This document shows positions 18,246 through 25,209 of a stretch of DNA of 43,229 bases, piece after piece. This stretch comes from Streptomyces sp. NRRL S-337. Lineage in GTDB: Bacteria > Actinomycetota > Actinomycetes > Streptomycetales > Streptomycetaceae. The position numbers and the translations under genes are program-made. A model generated the notes under the pieces. That model was given only the letters and a program-made list of their open reading frames with translations. It ran no database searches and was not told the DNA's origin. The DNA lies in NCBI RefSeq assembly GCF_000720175.1, contig NZ_JOIX01000060.1, forward strand, positions 1 through 43,229, given 5' to 3'. Each line of letters opens with the position of its first letter. Position 1 is the stretch's first letter.

Positions 18246-18352
18246 GTCAAGCGGGGGAAGAGATGGCGCAAATCCACGCCTGTTCGATCAACGACGTCCG
18301 GACGACATCGCGCGCCAGGAGGAACGCGCGACTCAAGAAACCGGACAGAAGG

Positions 18353-18631
18353 TCAGCAGCCTCCGGCGACGGCGGGAATGATCGAGACGCCCGCGCCCTC
18401 CGGCGTCGGCGTCTCAAGGCCCTGCTCGAAGCGGACGTCGTCATCGTTGACGTAGACGTTCACGAAGCGCCGCAGCTTGCCGGCGTCGTCGAGCACACGG
18501 GCCGCGATGCCCTGGTGGTTCTTCTCCAGGTCGGCGATCACCTCGGAGAGGGTCGCACCCTCGGCGGTGACCTCGGCCTCGCCGCCGGTGTACGTGCGGA
18601 GGATGGTGGGGATGCGGACCTTGACGCTCAT
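18353..18631 (-). CDS. CysO/MoaD-like sulfur-carrier protein ending Gly-Gly-Cys
   Basis: The 92-aa beta-grasp protein resembles actinobacterial CysO: VRIPTILRTYTGG, VIADLEKNHQGI, GKLRRFVNVYVNDDDVRF and VSIIPAVAGG. CysO carries sulfur as a C-terminal thiocarboxylate for cysteine synthesis from O-phosphoserine. Such carriers must end in Gly-Gly; here one further codon, Cys92, follows Gly90-Gly91 (codons read at 18356-18364), so a peptidase (a Mec/JAMM type) would have to remove it. GGAAGG lies 7 nt before ATG 18631. It follows thrC by 55 nt, so it should be co-transcribed and share the SAM riboswitch. MoaD2-type carriers are an alternative identity. Confidence 0.85.
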   Translation of the reverse strand: MSVKVRIPTILRTYTGGEAEVTAEGATLSEVIADLEKNHQGIAARVLDDAGKLRRFVNVYVNDDDVRFEQGLETPTPEGAGVSIIPAVAGGC

Positions 18632-18686
18632 GGTTCTGCCTTCCGGACAGGGATTACGGAGTACGGGTGCGAAGAGCGGCGCCGGC

Positions 18687-19988
18687 TCAGCCGGCCAGGC
18701 CGGCCGCGCGGAACGCATCCAGGTTCGGACGGATCGTGGCCGAGGGCCCGGTGGTCGGCGCGACCGCGTCCAGTGTCTTCAGGCCGTCACCCGTATTGAG
18801 GACAACGGTGGTCAGCGCCGGATCGAGCAGACCCTCCTCGATGAGCTTCTTGGTCACGCCGACGGTCACGCCGCCCGCGGTCTCCGCGAAGATGCCCTCC
18901 GTACGGGCCAGCAGCTTGATCGCGTCCACGACCTGCTCGTCGTTGACGTCCTCCACCGCACCGCCCGTACGGCGCGCGATGTCCAGCACGTACGGGCCGT
19001 CCGCCGGGTTGCCGATCGCCAGCGACTTGGCGATGGTGTTCGGCTTCTGCGGGCGCACGACGTCGTGCCCGGCCTTGAAGGCCGTCGACACCGGGGAGCA
19101 GCCCTCCGCCTGGGCGCCGAAGATCTTGTACGGCTTGTCCTCGACCAGCCCGAGGGCGATCAGCTCCTTGAGACCCTTGTCGATCTTCGTCAGCTGGGAG
19201 CCGGACGCGATCGGGATGACGATCTGGTCCGGCAGCCGCCAGCCGAGCTGCTCGCAGATCTCGTACGCCAGCGTCTTGGAACCCTCGCCGTAGTACGGCC
19301 GCAGGTTGACGTTGACGAAGCCCCAGCCCTCGCCGAGCGGGTCGCCGATGAGCTCCGAGCAGAAGCGGTTGACGTCGTCGTAGTTGCCCTCGATGCCGAC
19401 CAGGTCACCGCCGTAGACCGCGGCCATGACGACCTTGCCGGCCTCCAGGTCGTGCGGGATGAAGACGCAGGACTTGAAGCCCGCGCGGCGTGCCGCGGCG
19501 CCGACCGCACCGGCGAGGTTGCCGGTCGAGGAACAGGACAGGGTGGTGAAGCCGAAGGCGCGGGCGGCCTCGACGGCGATCGCGACGACCCGGTCCTTGA
19601 AGGAGTGGGTCGGGTTGCCGGAGTCGTCCTTGACGTACAGGCCGCCGGTGACGCCGAGCTCGGCGGCGAGCCGGTCGGCCTTGACGAGCTTGGTGAAGCC
19701 GGGGTTGAGGTTCGGCTTCTCGGCCACGTCGGCGGGGACCGGGAGCAGCGGGGCGTAGCGCCAGATGTTGGCCGGGCCGGCCTCGATCTGCTTCTTCAGG
19801 GCCTCGGGGTCGCCGCTCGGCAGGTCGTAGGCGACTTCGAGCGGCCCGAAACAGCTGGCACAGGCGAAGATCGGGCCGAGGTCGAAGCGCTCACCGCACT
19901 CCCGGCAGGACAGCGCGACGGCGGGGCCCAGAGCGACGGGGGTCGCGTTTGCGGCGGTTTCGGAGGTTTCGGTGACTTGCACAGCCAT
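18687..19988 (-). CDS. thrC: Threonine synthase
   Basis: ThrC converts O-phosphohomoserine to L-threonine with pyridoxal phosphate. The 433-aa protein has an N-terminal zinc ribbon (Cys28, Cys31, Cys43, Cys46), then the fold type II PLP domain with Lys131 in SGNPTHSFKDR, the phosphate-binding SCSSTGNLAGA, and FAETAGGVTVGVTKKLIEEG near the C-terminus. ATG 19988 (MAVQVTE) is preferred; AAAGGG is 10 nt upstream and an S-box riboswitch ends just before it. The operon continues into the cysO-like gene. A SAM switch on a threonine gene makes sense because phosphohomoserine is also upstream of methionine supply. Confidence 0.95.
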   Translation of the reverse strand: MAVQVTETSETAANATPVALGPAVALSCRECGERFDLGPIFACASCFGPLEVAYDLPSGDPEALKKQIEAGPANIWRYAPLLPVPADVAEKPNLNPGFTKLVKADRLAAELGVTGGLYVKDDSGNPTHSFKDRVVAIAVEAARAFGFTTLSCSSTGNLAGAVGAAARRAGFKSCVFIPHDLEAGKVVMAAVYGGDLVGIEGNYDDVNRFCSELIGDPLGEGWGFVNVNLRPYYGEGSKTLAYEICEQLGWRLPDQIVIPIASGSQLTKIDKGLKELIALGLVEDKPYKIFGAQAEGCSPVSTAFKAGHDVVRPQKPNTIAKSLAIGNPADGPYVLDIARRTGGAVEDVNDEQVVDAIKLLARTEGIFAETAGGVTVGVTKKLIEEGLLDPALTTVVLNTGDGLKTLDAVAPTTGPSATIRPNLDAFRAAGLAG

Positions 19989-20336
19989 GGAGGCGAGGCC
20001 CTTTCTCCTCATCTTCCTCGCGGCGCATCTCGCCACGAGACGGATTTGGCACCTTCCCTAGCCGGGAGCCTCGCGCGCTGCACGCGGAGACCGACTGGAG
20101 GGTTGCCGGGGCTTCAACGGGCCGTATCCCTCTGCCCCTCTGGATGAGCGGTATGGCGCTGGGCCGAAACCCAGGCGTTTGTCGCGTGGCGACCCCGACA
20201 TGCGAGGGTCATCCGCGTTGTTCAAGACTGTAACCGAAGGCACTGACAGTTGAGATAGTCGTCCGAACCGCGAGACGGATCACACAATGGATCACATAGC
20301 GACCGCCGCACCGGCGGCCACCGAGGAGTCGTAGAC
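19989..20336. other. thrC/gpgS divergent intergenic region
   Basis: The 348-bp gap contains the SAM riboswitch (20008-20148) and the divergent promoters. Between 20149 and 20336 I see a GACCC/GGGTC inverted repeat (20191-20210) but no confident promoter elements for either gene. Confidence 0.5.
20008..20148 (-). ncRNA. SAM-I (S-box) riboswitch in the thrC leader
   Basis: Read on the minus strand, the leader has the S-box signature: CTCATCCAGAGGGGCAGAGG, then GGCCCGTTGAAGCCCCGGCA followed by ACC, and AAGGTGCCAAATCC. P1 closes by CTCATC (20148-20143) pairing with GATGAG (20013-20008). A small hairpin TCTCG-TGG-CGAGA (around 20041-20029) is the P4 position. The 3' strand of P1 runs straight into GAGGAGAAAGGG, the ribosome-binding region of thrC, so SAM binding could control translation; CCTCGCCTCC next to the start is a possible alternative partner. 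No terminator lies between aptamer and ATG. Confidence 0.88.
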
Positions 20337-21299
20337 GTGCTGGATGAGGTGGAGCGCTGGCTGCGCAGCCGCTCCTGGTCGGCTGCCGATCGCCCATTGG
20401 AGCAGCTGCTGGCGGCCAAGCGCCAGACGGGCCGGACGGTCAGTGTCGTGCTGCCCGCGCTGGACGAGGAGGCCACGGTCGGCACGATCGTGACGACGAT
20501 CCGTGCCGAGCTGATGACCGACGCCGTCCCGCTGGTCGACGAGCTGGTGGTGCTGGATTCCGGTTCCACCGACCGGACGGCCGAGGTCGCGGCGGCGGCC
20601 GGCGCCAAGGTCGTCCACCGTGACGCGGTCCTGCCGCGGATCCCCGCCGTCCCCGGCAAGGGCGAGGTGCTGTGGCGCTCGCTCCTCGCGACCACCGGCG
20701 ACATCATCTGCTTCGTCGACGCCGATCTGCGTGAGTTCTCCGCGACCTTCGTCTCCGGGATCGTCGGCCCGCTGCTGACCGATCCGGACCTGCAGTTCGT
20801 CAAGGCGATGTACGACCGCCCGCTGGAGACCGGGGGCGAGGGCGCGGGGCCGGGCCAGGGCGGCCGGGTCACCGAACTCGTCGCCCGTCCGCTGCTCAAC
20901 CTCCACTGGCCGCAGCTGGCCGGTTTCGTGCAGCCGCTGGGCGGCGAGTACGCGGCCCGCCGCGCCCTGCTGGAGCGGCTGCCCTTCCCGGTCGGCTACG
21001 GCGTCGAGCTGGGCCTGCTCGTCGACGCGCTGCACACCGTCGGCCTGGACGCCCTCGCCCAGGTGGACGTCGGCGTACGCAAGCACCGCCATCAGGACGG
21101 CCAGGCCCTCGGCCGGATGGCCGCCGCGATCTACCGCACCGCCCAACTCCGGCTGGCCCGCGGCCACTTGGTGCGGCCCCGGCTCACCCAGTTCGACCGC
21201 GGTGAGGCGGGTTTCGTGCCCCGCACCACGGACGTGGACACCGAGGAACGGCCCCCCATGGCCGACATCCCGGAATACGCGGCCAGGCGGGCGGCCTGA
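20337..21299 (+). CDS. gpgS: Glucosyl-3-phosphoglycerate synthase (GT81)
   Basis: GpgS transfers glucose from a nucleotide sugar to 3-phosphoglycerate, the first step to glucosylglycerate and, in mycobacteria, to methylglucose lipopolysaccharide. The 320-aa GT-A protein shows VSVVLPALDEEATVG, VLDSGSTDRTAEVA, the metal motif CFVDADL (DAD 128-130), and the acceptor-side segment FVQPLGGEYAARRALLERLP. GTG 20337 has GAGGAG 8 nt upstream. It is followed after 47 nt by otsA on the same strand, though otsA appears to have its own promoter. The pairing suggests a joint role in compatible-solute metabolism. Confidence 0.93.
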   Translation: MLDEVERWLRSRSWSAADRPLEQLLAAKRQTGRTVSVVLPALDEEATVGTIVTTIRAELMTDAVPLVDELVVLDSGSTDRTAEVAAAAGAKVVHRDAVLPRIPAVPGKGEVLWRSLLATTGDIICFVDADLREFSATFVSGIVGPLLTDPDLQFVKAMYDRPLETGGEGAGPGQGGRVTELVARPLLNLHWPQLAGFVQPLGGEYAARRALLERLPFPVGYGVELGLLVDALHTVGLDALAQVDVGVRKHRHQDGQALGRMAAAIYRTAQLRLARGHLVRPRLTQFDRGEAGFVPRTTDVDTEERPPMADIPEYAARRAA

Positions 21300-21313
21300 C
21301 CCGCGTCGCACGT

Positions 21314-21340
21314 TTGCACGGATCTGTCACTGGTTAATCT
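21314..21340 (+). promoter_or_regulatory. Candidate leaderless promoter of otsA
   Basis: TTGCAC (21314-21319) and TAATCT (21335-21340) are 15 nt apart. Transcription would begin at about 21347, the A of the otsA ATG. No Shine-Dalgarno sequence precedes that ATG, in keeping with a leaderless mRNA. The spacer is short, so the -35 is less certain than the -10. Confidence 0.5.
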
Positions 21341-21346
21341 CGCGAC

Positions 21347-22789
21347 ATGGTCTCCGAGCGCAGTGTGGTGAACGCAGGTGCCGAGGTTCTCGTCGCGTCC
21401 AATCGCGGACCGGTCTCGTACGCCCTGGGCGAGGACGGGGCGCTGACCGCGAAGCGGGGCGGGGGCGGGCTGGTGTCGGGGCTGTCGGCGATCGGGCCCG
21501 AAACCGACGCGGTGTGGGTGTGTGCCGCGCTCGGTGAGGGCGACCGGGAGGCGGCGCGGCGCACCGGGGGCGCGCTGGACCCGACCGACACCGGTGGACA
21601 GCGCGTCCGGATGCTGGACATCCCGGCACATGTGCACGCCGACGCCTACAACGGCATCGCCAATTCGGTGCTGTGGTTCGTCCACCACATGCTCTACCAG
21701 ACGCCGCTGGAGCCGGTCTTCGACGCGGAGTTCCGGCGGCAGTGGGGGGCGTACGAGGCGTACAACCACGCCTTCGCGCAGGCGCTCGCCGACGAGGCGG
21801 GCCGGGGCGCGGCGGTGCTGGTGCAGGACTACCACCTGGCGCTGGTGCCGGGGATGCTGCGGGCGCTGCGGCCGGACGTGAAGATCGCGCACTTCTCGCA
21901 CACCCCCTGGGCGCCGCCGGAGTACTTCCGGATGCTGCCGGACGGGATCGCCGAGCAGCTGCTGCGCGGGATGACGGGCGCCGACCAGCTGGGGTTCCTG
22001 ACGCACCGCTGGGCGGACGCGTTCAGCGCCTGCTGCGCCGAGGTGCTGGGCGGCACCGGCGGCACCCGGCTCGGGGTGTACGGGCTGGGGGCGGACGCCG
22101 GGTTCCTGCGGGAGCGGTCGCGGCGGGCGGACGTGGACGAGCGACTGGCGGCGCTGCGTGAGCAGATCGGCACCGGGCCCGACGGGGCGGCGCGCCGGAC
22201 CATCGTGCGGGTGGACCGCACGGAGCTGTCGAAGAACATCGTGCGCGGACTGCTGGCGTACCGGGAGCTGCTGGTGGACCGGCCGGAGTGGCGGGAGCGG
22301 GTGGTGCACGTGGCCTTCGCGTACCCCTCGCGGCAGGACCTGACGGTGTACCGGGAGTACACCGCGGAGGTGGGGCGGCTGGCCGAGGAGATCAACGCCG
22401 AGTTCGGCACGGCGGGCTGGCGGCCGGTGGTGCTGCACGTGAAGGACGACTTCGCGCGGTCGCTGGCGGCGTACCGGCTGGCGGACGTGGCGCTGGTCAA
22501 TCCGATCCGGGACGGGATGAACCTCGTCGCGAAGGAGATCCCGGTGGTGTCCGAGGAGGGCTGCGCGCTGGTGCTGTCGCGGGAGGCCGGCGCCCACGAG
22601 GAGTTGGGGGCCGCCGCGCTGACGGTCAATCCGTACGACGTGGGCGGTACGGCGCGGGCACTGCACGAGGCGCTGTCGATGAAGGCCGGGGAGCGGGCGG
22701 AGCGCACCGAGCGGCTGGCCGCGGCGGCCACCGCGCTGCCGCCGGCCCGCTGGTTCCTGGACCAGTTGAGGGCGTTGCGGGAGGGGTGA
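21347..22789 (+). CDS. otsA: Trehalose-6-phosphate synthase (GT20)
   Basis: OtsA joins UDP- or GDP-glucose with glucose-6-phosphate to make trehalose-6-phosphate. The 480-aa protein has the GT20 landmarks: VASNRGPVSY, KRGGGGLVSGL, YNGIANSVLWFVHHML, VQDYHLALVPGML, HFSHTPWAPPEYF, VDRTELSKNI (sugar-phosphate binding Arg and Lys) and NPIRDGMNLVAKE, then SREAGAHEEL. The last three differ from the E. coli forms in the way usual for actinobacteria. It would act with OtsB, encoded 1.1 kb downstream on the opposite strand. Translation probably starts on a leaderless mRNA. Confidence 0.93.
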   Translation: MVSERSVVNAGAEVLVASNRGPVSYALGEDGALTAKRGGGGLVSGLSAIGPETDAVWVCAALGEGDREAARRTGGALDPTDTGGQRVRMLDIPAHVHADAYNGIANSVLWFVHHMLYQTPLEPVFDAEFRRQWGAYEAYNHAFAQALADEAGRGAAVLVQDYHLALVPGMLRALRPDVKIAHFSHTPWAPPEYFRMLPDGIAEQLLRGMTGADQLGFLTHRWADAFSACCAEVLGGTGGTRLGVYGLGADAGFLRERSRRADVDERLAALREQIGTGPDGAARRTIVRVDRTELSKNIVRGLLAYRELLVDRPEWRERVVHVAFAYPSRQDLTVYREYTAEVGRLAEEINAEFGTAGWRPVVLHVKDDFARSLAAYRLADVALVNPIRDGMNLVAKEIPVVSEEGCALVLSREAGAHEELGAAALTVNPYDVGGTARALHEALSMKAGERAERTERLAAAATALPPARWFLDQLRALREG

Positions 22790-22885
22790 TCCGGGGCGGC
22801 GCCGGGAAGCACTTTGATTCCCCCGCTACCGGGTGCGCTACCGGGGCGTGGGCTGTCCCCGGCCGCGGTGGGGTAGTTCTTGTCC

Positions 22886-23581
22886 ATGCCGAACTCCGCG
22901 CGTGCCCTGCCGTTTTCCGTCCGTACGTCCACGATGGCGGCCGTCGCCGTGCTGGCCCTCGCGGCCGGCGGGTGTTCGTCCGCCCGGAGCCATCCCGACG
23001 CCAAGGGGGGTTCGGGCAGTTCGGGGGCGTCGTCCCCCGCCTCGCCCTCGGGGGCGATAGCCGTGGGGCCGGGCCCGCAGGGTGCGTACACCGTGCAGCG
23101 GCAGCCCGCCCCCGGTACCTGCCATGTCCGCCACACCGCCGGCAAGCAGCCGCTGCCGGACCCGAAGTGCACGCCGGGCGCGACGAATCCCAAGGTGACG
23201 GCGGCGACCCTCAGGTCGACGATCTGCCGGAGCGGCTACACCAAGGACATCCGGCCCCCGGTGAACATCACCGGCCGGGAGAAGAAGGCCAACGCCGCGT
23301 CGTACGGCTACACCGGCCCGCTGCACGACGCCGAGTACGACCACCTCATCAGCCTCCAGCTGGGCGGCGACCCCAACGATCCGCGCAACCTCTGGGTCGA
23401 GCCGCCGTCACCCGGGCACCGGCCGGGCGCCGGCCCCAACAACCCCAAGGACGTGGTGGAGAACCGCCTCAAGGCCGCGATCTGCGCGGGCAAGGCCGAC
23501 CTGACGAAGGCCCAGGAGGCCATCGCACGGGACTGGACGACGGCGGAGGCGGTACTGGGGATCGAGCGGGCGGGGAGGTAG
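22886..23581 (+). CDS. Secreted lipoprotein with an HNH (beta-beta-alpha metal) nuclease-like motif
   Basis: The 231-aa protein has a lipoprotein signal (VLALAAGGC, acylated Cys30), a Ser/Gly/Pro linker (about 31-75) and a C-terminal domain with EYDHLISLQLGGDPNDPRNL (Asp152-His153, Asn164, Asn168) and NPKDVVENRLKAAIC. This D-H ... N ... E/N layout is that of HNH endonucleases; secreted forms are common in Streptomyces and their substrate is not established. Four cysteines before the motif (79, 95, 114, 200) suggest disulfides outside the membrane. ATG 22886 lacks a ribosome site, but TAGTTC at 22874-22879 could start a leaderless mRNA; an in-frame TTG at 22880 is an alternative. It converges on otsB. 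Confidence 0.8.
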   Translation: MPNSARALPFSVRTSTMAAVAVLALAAGGCSSARSHPDAKGGSGSSGASSPASPSGAIAVGPGPQGAYTVQRQPAPGTCHVRHTAGKQPLPDPKCTPGATNPKVTAATLRSTICRSGYTKDIRPPVNITGREKKANAASYGYTGPLHDAEYDHLISLQLGGDPNDPRNLWVEPPSPGHRPGAGPNNPKDVVENRLKAAICAGKADLTKAQEAIARDWTTAEAVLGIERAGR

Positions 23582-23877
23582 GGGCGGGGGCAGCTTGCGG
23601 CCCCGGGCCCCGCTGGGCCCGGCCTCGGCGGGGGTGGGTCCCCTACGGGAGGGTCGAACAGATCCCGTAGGGGACGCGAGGCCCCCTGCGGGGCCACAAC
23701 GAGCCGGTGGGGCGGGGTATTCCCGACGGGGCGGGACACGGCGGGCCGTATCCCGGCGCTGCACGGCCCGACGGTGACCGGACCGACGATGCACGACCCG
23801 ACGGCGACCGGACCGACGGTGACCGGACAGGCCGTGAGCGGCCCAGCCGTAAACGACCCGGCCGTGACCGGCCCGGC
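23582..23877. other. Convergent junction between HNH lipoprotein gene and otsB
   Basis: The junction holds two hairpins (23638-23675 and 23680-23695) and then a 15-bp repeat array running to the otsB stop. No gene is supported. Confidence 0.7.
23638..23675. terminator. Bidirectional terminator hairpin
   Basis: GTCCCCTACGGGA (23638-23650) pairs perfectly with TCCCGTAGGGGAC (23663-23675), a 13-bp stem with a 12-nt loop. A second small stem GGCCCC-N4-GGGGCC follows at 23680-23695. Confidence 0.75.
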
Positions 23878-23880
23878 TCA
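23769..23880. repeat. 15-bp tandem array ending in the otsB stop codon
   Basis: Seven 15-bp units (consensus CGACGGTGACCGGAC) run from 23769 to 23873, with a partial unit to 23880 that contains the otsB stop codon (23878-23880). Read past the stop in the otsB frame it stays open and encodes the pentapeptide A/V-G-P-V-T. Each unit contains the near-palindrome CGGTGACCG. Confidence 0.9.
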
Positions 23881-24741
23881 GCGGTTGGCGAGGTGGTTCG
23901 CCAGCGCGCCGAGCAGGTCCACGACGCCGGTCGGGCCGGCGACGACCAGGTCGGCGCGGTCGGCGAGTTCGGTGACCTCGTTGCTGCCGCTGCAGACCAG
24001 GAGGCCGGTCAGGCCCTCGGAGCGGAGTTTTTCGACGGCGGCGAAGGCGGCCAGGTCGCCGAGGTCGTCGCCGGCGTAGAGGACCGTCGAGGCGCCGGTT
24101 TCGCGGATCCAGTCGGCGAGCGCGACGCCCTTGTCCATCCCGGGCGGACGGAGTTCGAGGACCAGGCGGCCCGGTTCGACGATCAGGCCGTGGCGTTCGG
24201 CCAGCGCGGTGAGCGGTGCGCGCAGCCGCTCGAAGGCGCCCTGGGGGTCGTCGGCGCGGCGGGTGTGGATGGCGATGGCCCGGCCGCCCTTGCGCTCGAT
24301 GGCGGTCTCGACCCAGGTGCCGTGCCAGACGCCGGAGGTGTCCAGGACGCCGGGGAGTTCGGCCTGTATGGCGGCGATGCCGGGGTGCGGCGGTGGGGCG
24401 TGCACGGTGCCGGTGGACGCCTCCCAGCGCTCGGCGCCGTAGTGGCCGAGGACGGTGAGGTGGTCCAGTCCGGGGACGGCGGCGAAGCCGCCGAGGCGGA
24501 CCGCGACGGTGGCCGGGCGGCCGGTGATCACCGCGGCGGCGCGCAGGTGCGGTACGAGGCGCCCGAGGGCGGCGACCGCGCCGTCGTGGGCGCGGGCCTT
24601 TTCCGGGTCGGGGACGATGTCGGCGAGGGTGCCGTCGAAGTCGAGGGCGACGACGGCGCGTTCCGGGTGGGCCAGCAGCGCGGCGAGGCCGTCGCGGCCG
24701 GCGGGGGTGACGGGAGTCGGCACGTTCGGGGGGCTGCCCAT
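23878..24741 (-). CDS. otsB: Trehalose-6-phosphate phosphatase (HAD)
   Basis: OtsB dephosphorylates the OtsA product to trehalose. The 287-aa HAD hydrolase has the nucleophile motif VVALDFDGTLADI (Asp34, Asp36), ITGRPATVAVRLGGF (motif II), a cap domain with HYGAERWE, and the C-terminal VLYAGDDLGDLAAF (motif IV). ATG 24741 lacks a Shine-Dalgarno sequence, but TAGGGT 7 nt upstream on the coding strand could be a -10, which suggests another leaderless gene. It converges on the HNH lipoprotein gene, with otsA two genes away. Its stop codon lies at the edge of a 15-bp repeat array. Confidence 0.92.
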   Translation of the reverse strand: MGSPPNVPTPVTPAGRDGLAALLAHPERAVVALDFDGTLADIVPDPEKARAHDGAVAALGRLVPHLRAAAVITGRPATVAVRLGGFAAVPGLDHLTVLGHYGAERWEASTGTVHAPPPHPGIAAIQAELPGVLDTSGVWHGTWVETAIERKGGRAIAIHTRRADDPQGAFERLRAPLTALAERHGLIVEPGRLVLELRPPGMDKGVALADWIRETGASTVLYAGDDLGDLAAFAAVEKLRSEGLTGLLVCSGSNEVTELADRADLVVAGPTGVVDLLGALANHLANR

Positions 24742-24854
24742 GCCGCCGACCCTACCGGCGGTGGGCGGGCGCACGGCCGGTGCACGGGCGCATCGGGCCG
24801 ACGGGTCGCGGCACCGTCCGGGCCGCGGCAGACGCGTGCGGCAGGCGCGTCCGG

Positions 24855-25139
24855 TCAGCGGCGGGCGCGGCGCGCCTCGCGTATCCGGCGCAGGCGGTTG
24901 ATGGTGACGGGGTCGTGGGCGAGCGCGCGGGGGTCGTCCAGCAGGGCGTTGAGGAGCTGGTAATAGCGGGTCGGGGAGAGGCCGAGGCGTTCGCGGATGG
25001 CCCGTTCCTTGGGGCCCGGGCCCGGCCAGGAGCGGCGCTCGACGGCGAGCACCGCCTCGTCCCGGGCGGACAGCCCGGAACCGCCCGCGCCGCCGGTGGC
25101 CTGCGGGTCGTCCGTACTGCCGGTGCCGCTCGTCATCAC
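24855..25139 (-). CDS. DUF3263 family small protein
   Basis: The 94-aa protein matches DUF3263, a small actinobacterial family: LSARDEAVLAVERRSWPGPG, PKERAIRERLGLSPTRYYQL, LNALLDDPRALAHDPVTINR and LRRIREARRARR. The middle resembles a helix-turn-helix, so DNA binding is possible, but no role is established. GTG 25139 and ATG 25136 are both possible starts; GGGA sits 5 nt before the ATG. It lies between otsB and a sugar-binding lipoprotein, all on the minus strand. Confidence 0.85.
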   Translation of the reverse strand: MMTSGTGSTDDPQATGGAGGSGLSARDEAVLAVERRSWPGPGPKERAIRERLGLSPTRYYQLLNALLDDPRALAHDPVTINRLRRIREARRARR

Positions 25140-25209
25140 GTTCCCACGATAAGCGCACGGTCGGACGGGGCGGGGGCCGGGCGGGTGGCCCGGTCCCCCG
25201 CGCGCGGTG

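Larger units (their letters stand above)
17849..18352. other. csp leader and csp/cysO intergenic region
   Basis: These 504 bp hold the csp promoter, a 37-bp inverted repeat and the terminator of the thrC-cysO operon (listed separately). A short frame at 18184-18381 with GAGGAG before its ATG runs antisense into the cysO-like gene; I do not believe it. The stretch 18020-18210 is distinctly more AT-rich than its surroundings, consistent with regulatory DNA. Confidence 0.5.

Noticed and set aside
18184..18381. Small gene with GAGGAG before its ATG
   Set aside because: The frame runs through the operon terminator hairpin and antisense into the cysO-like gene, ends in basic low-complexity, and resembles nothing known to me.
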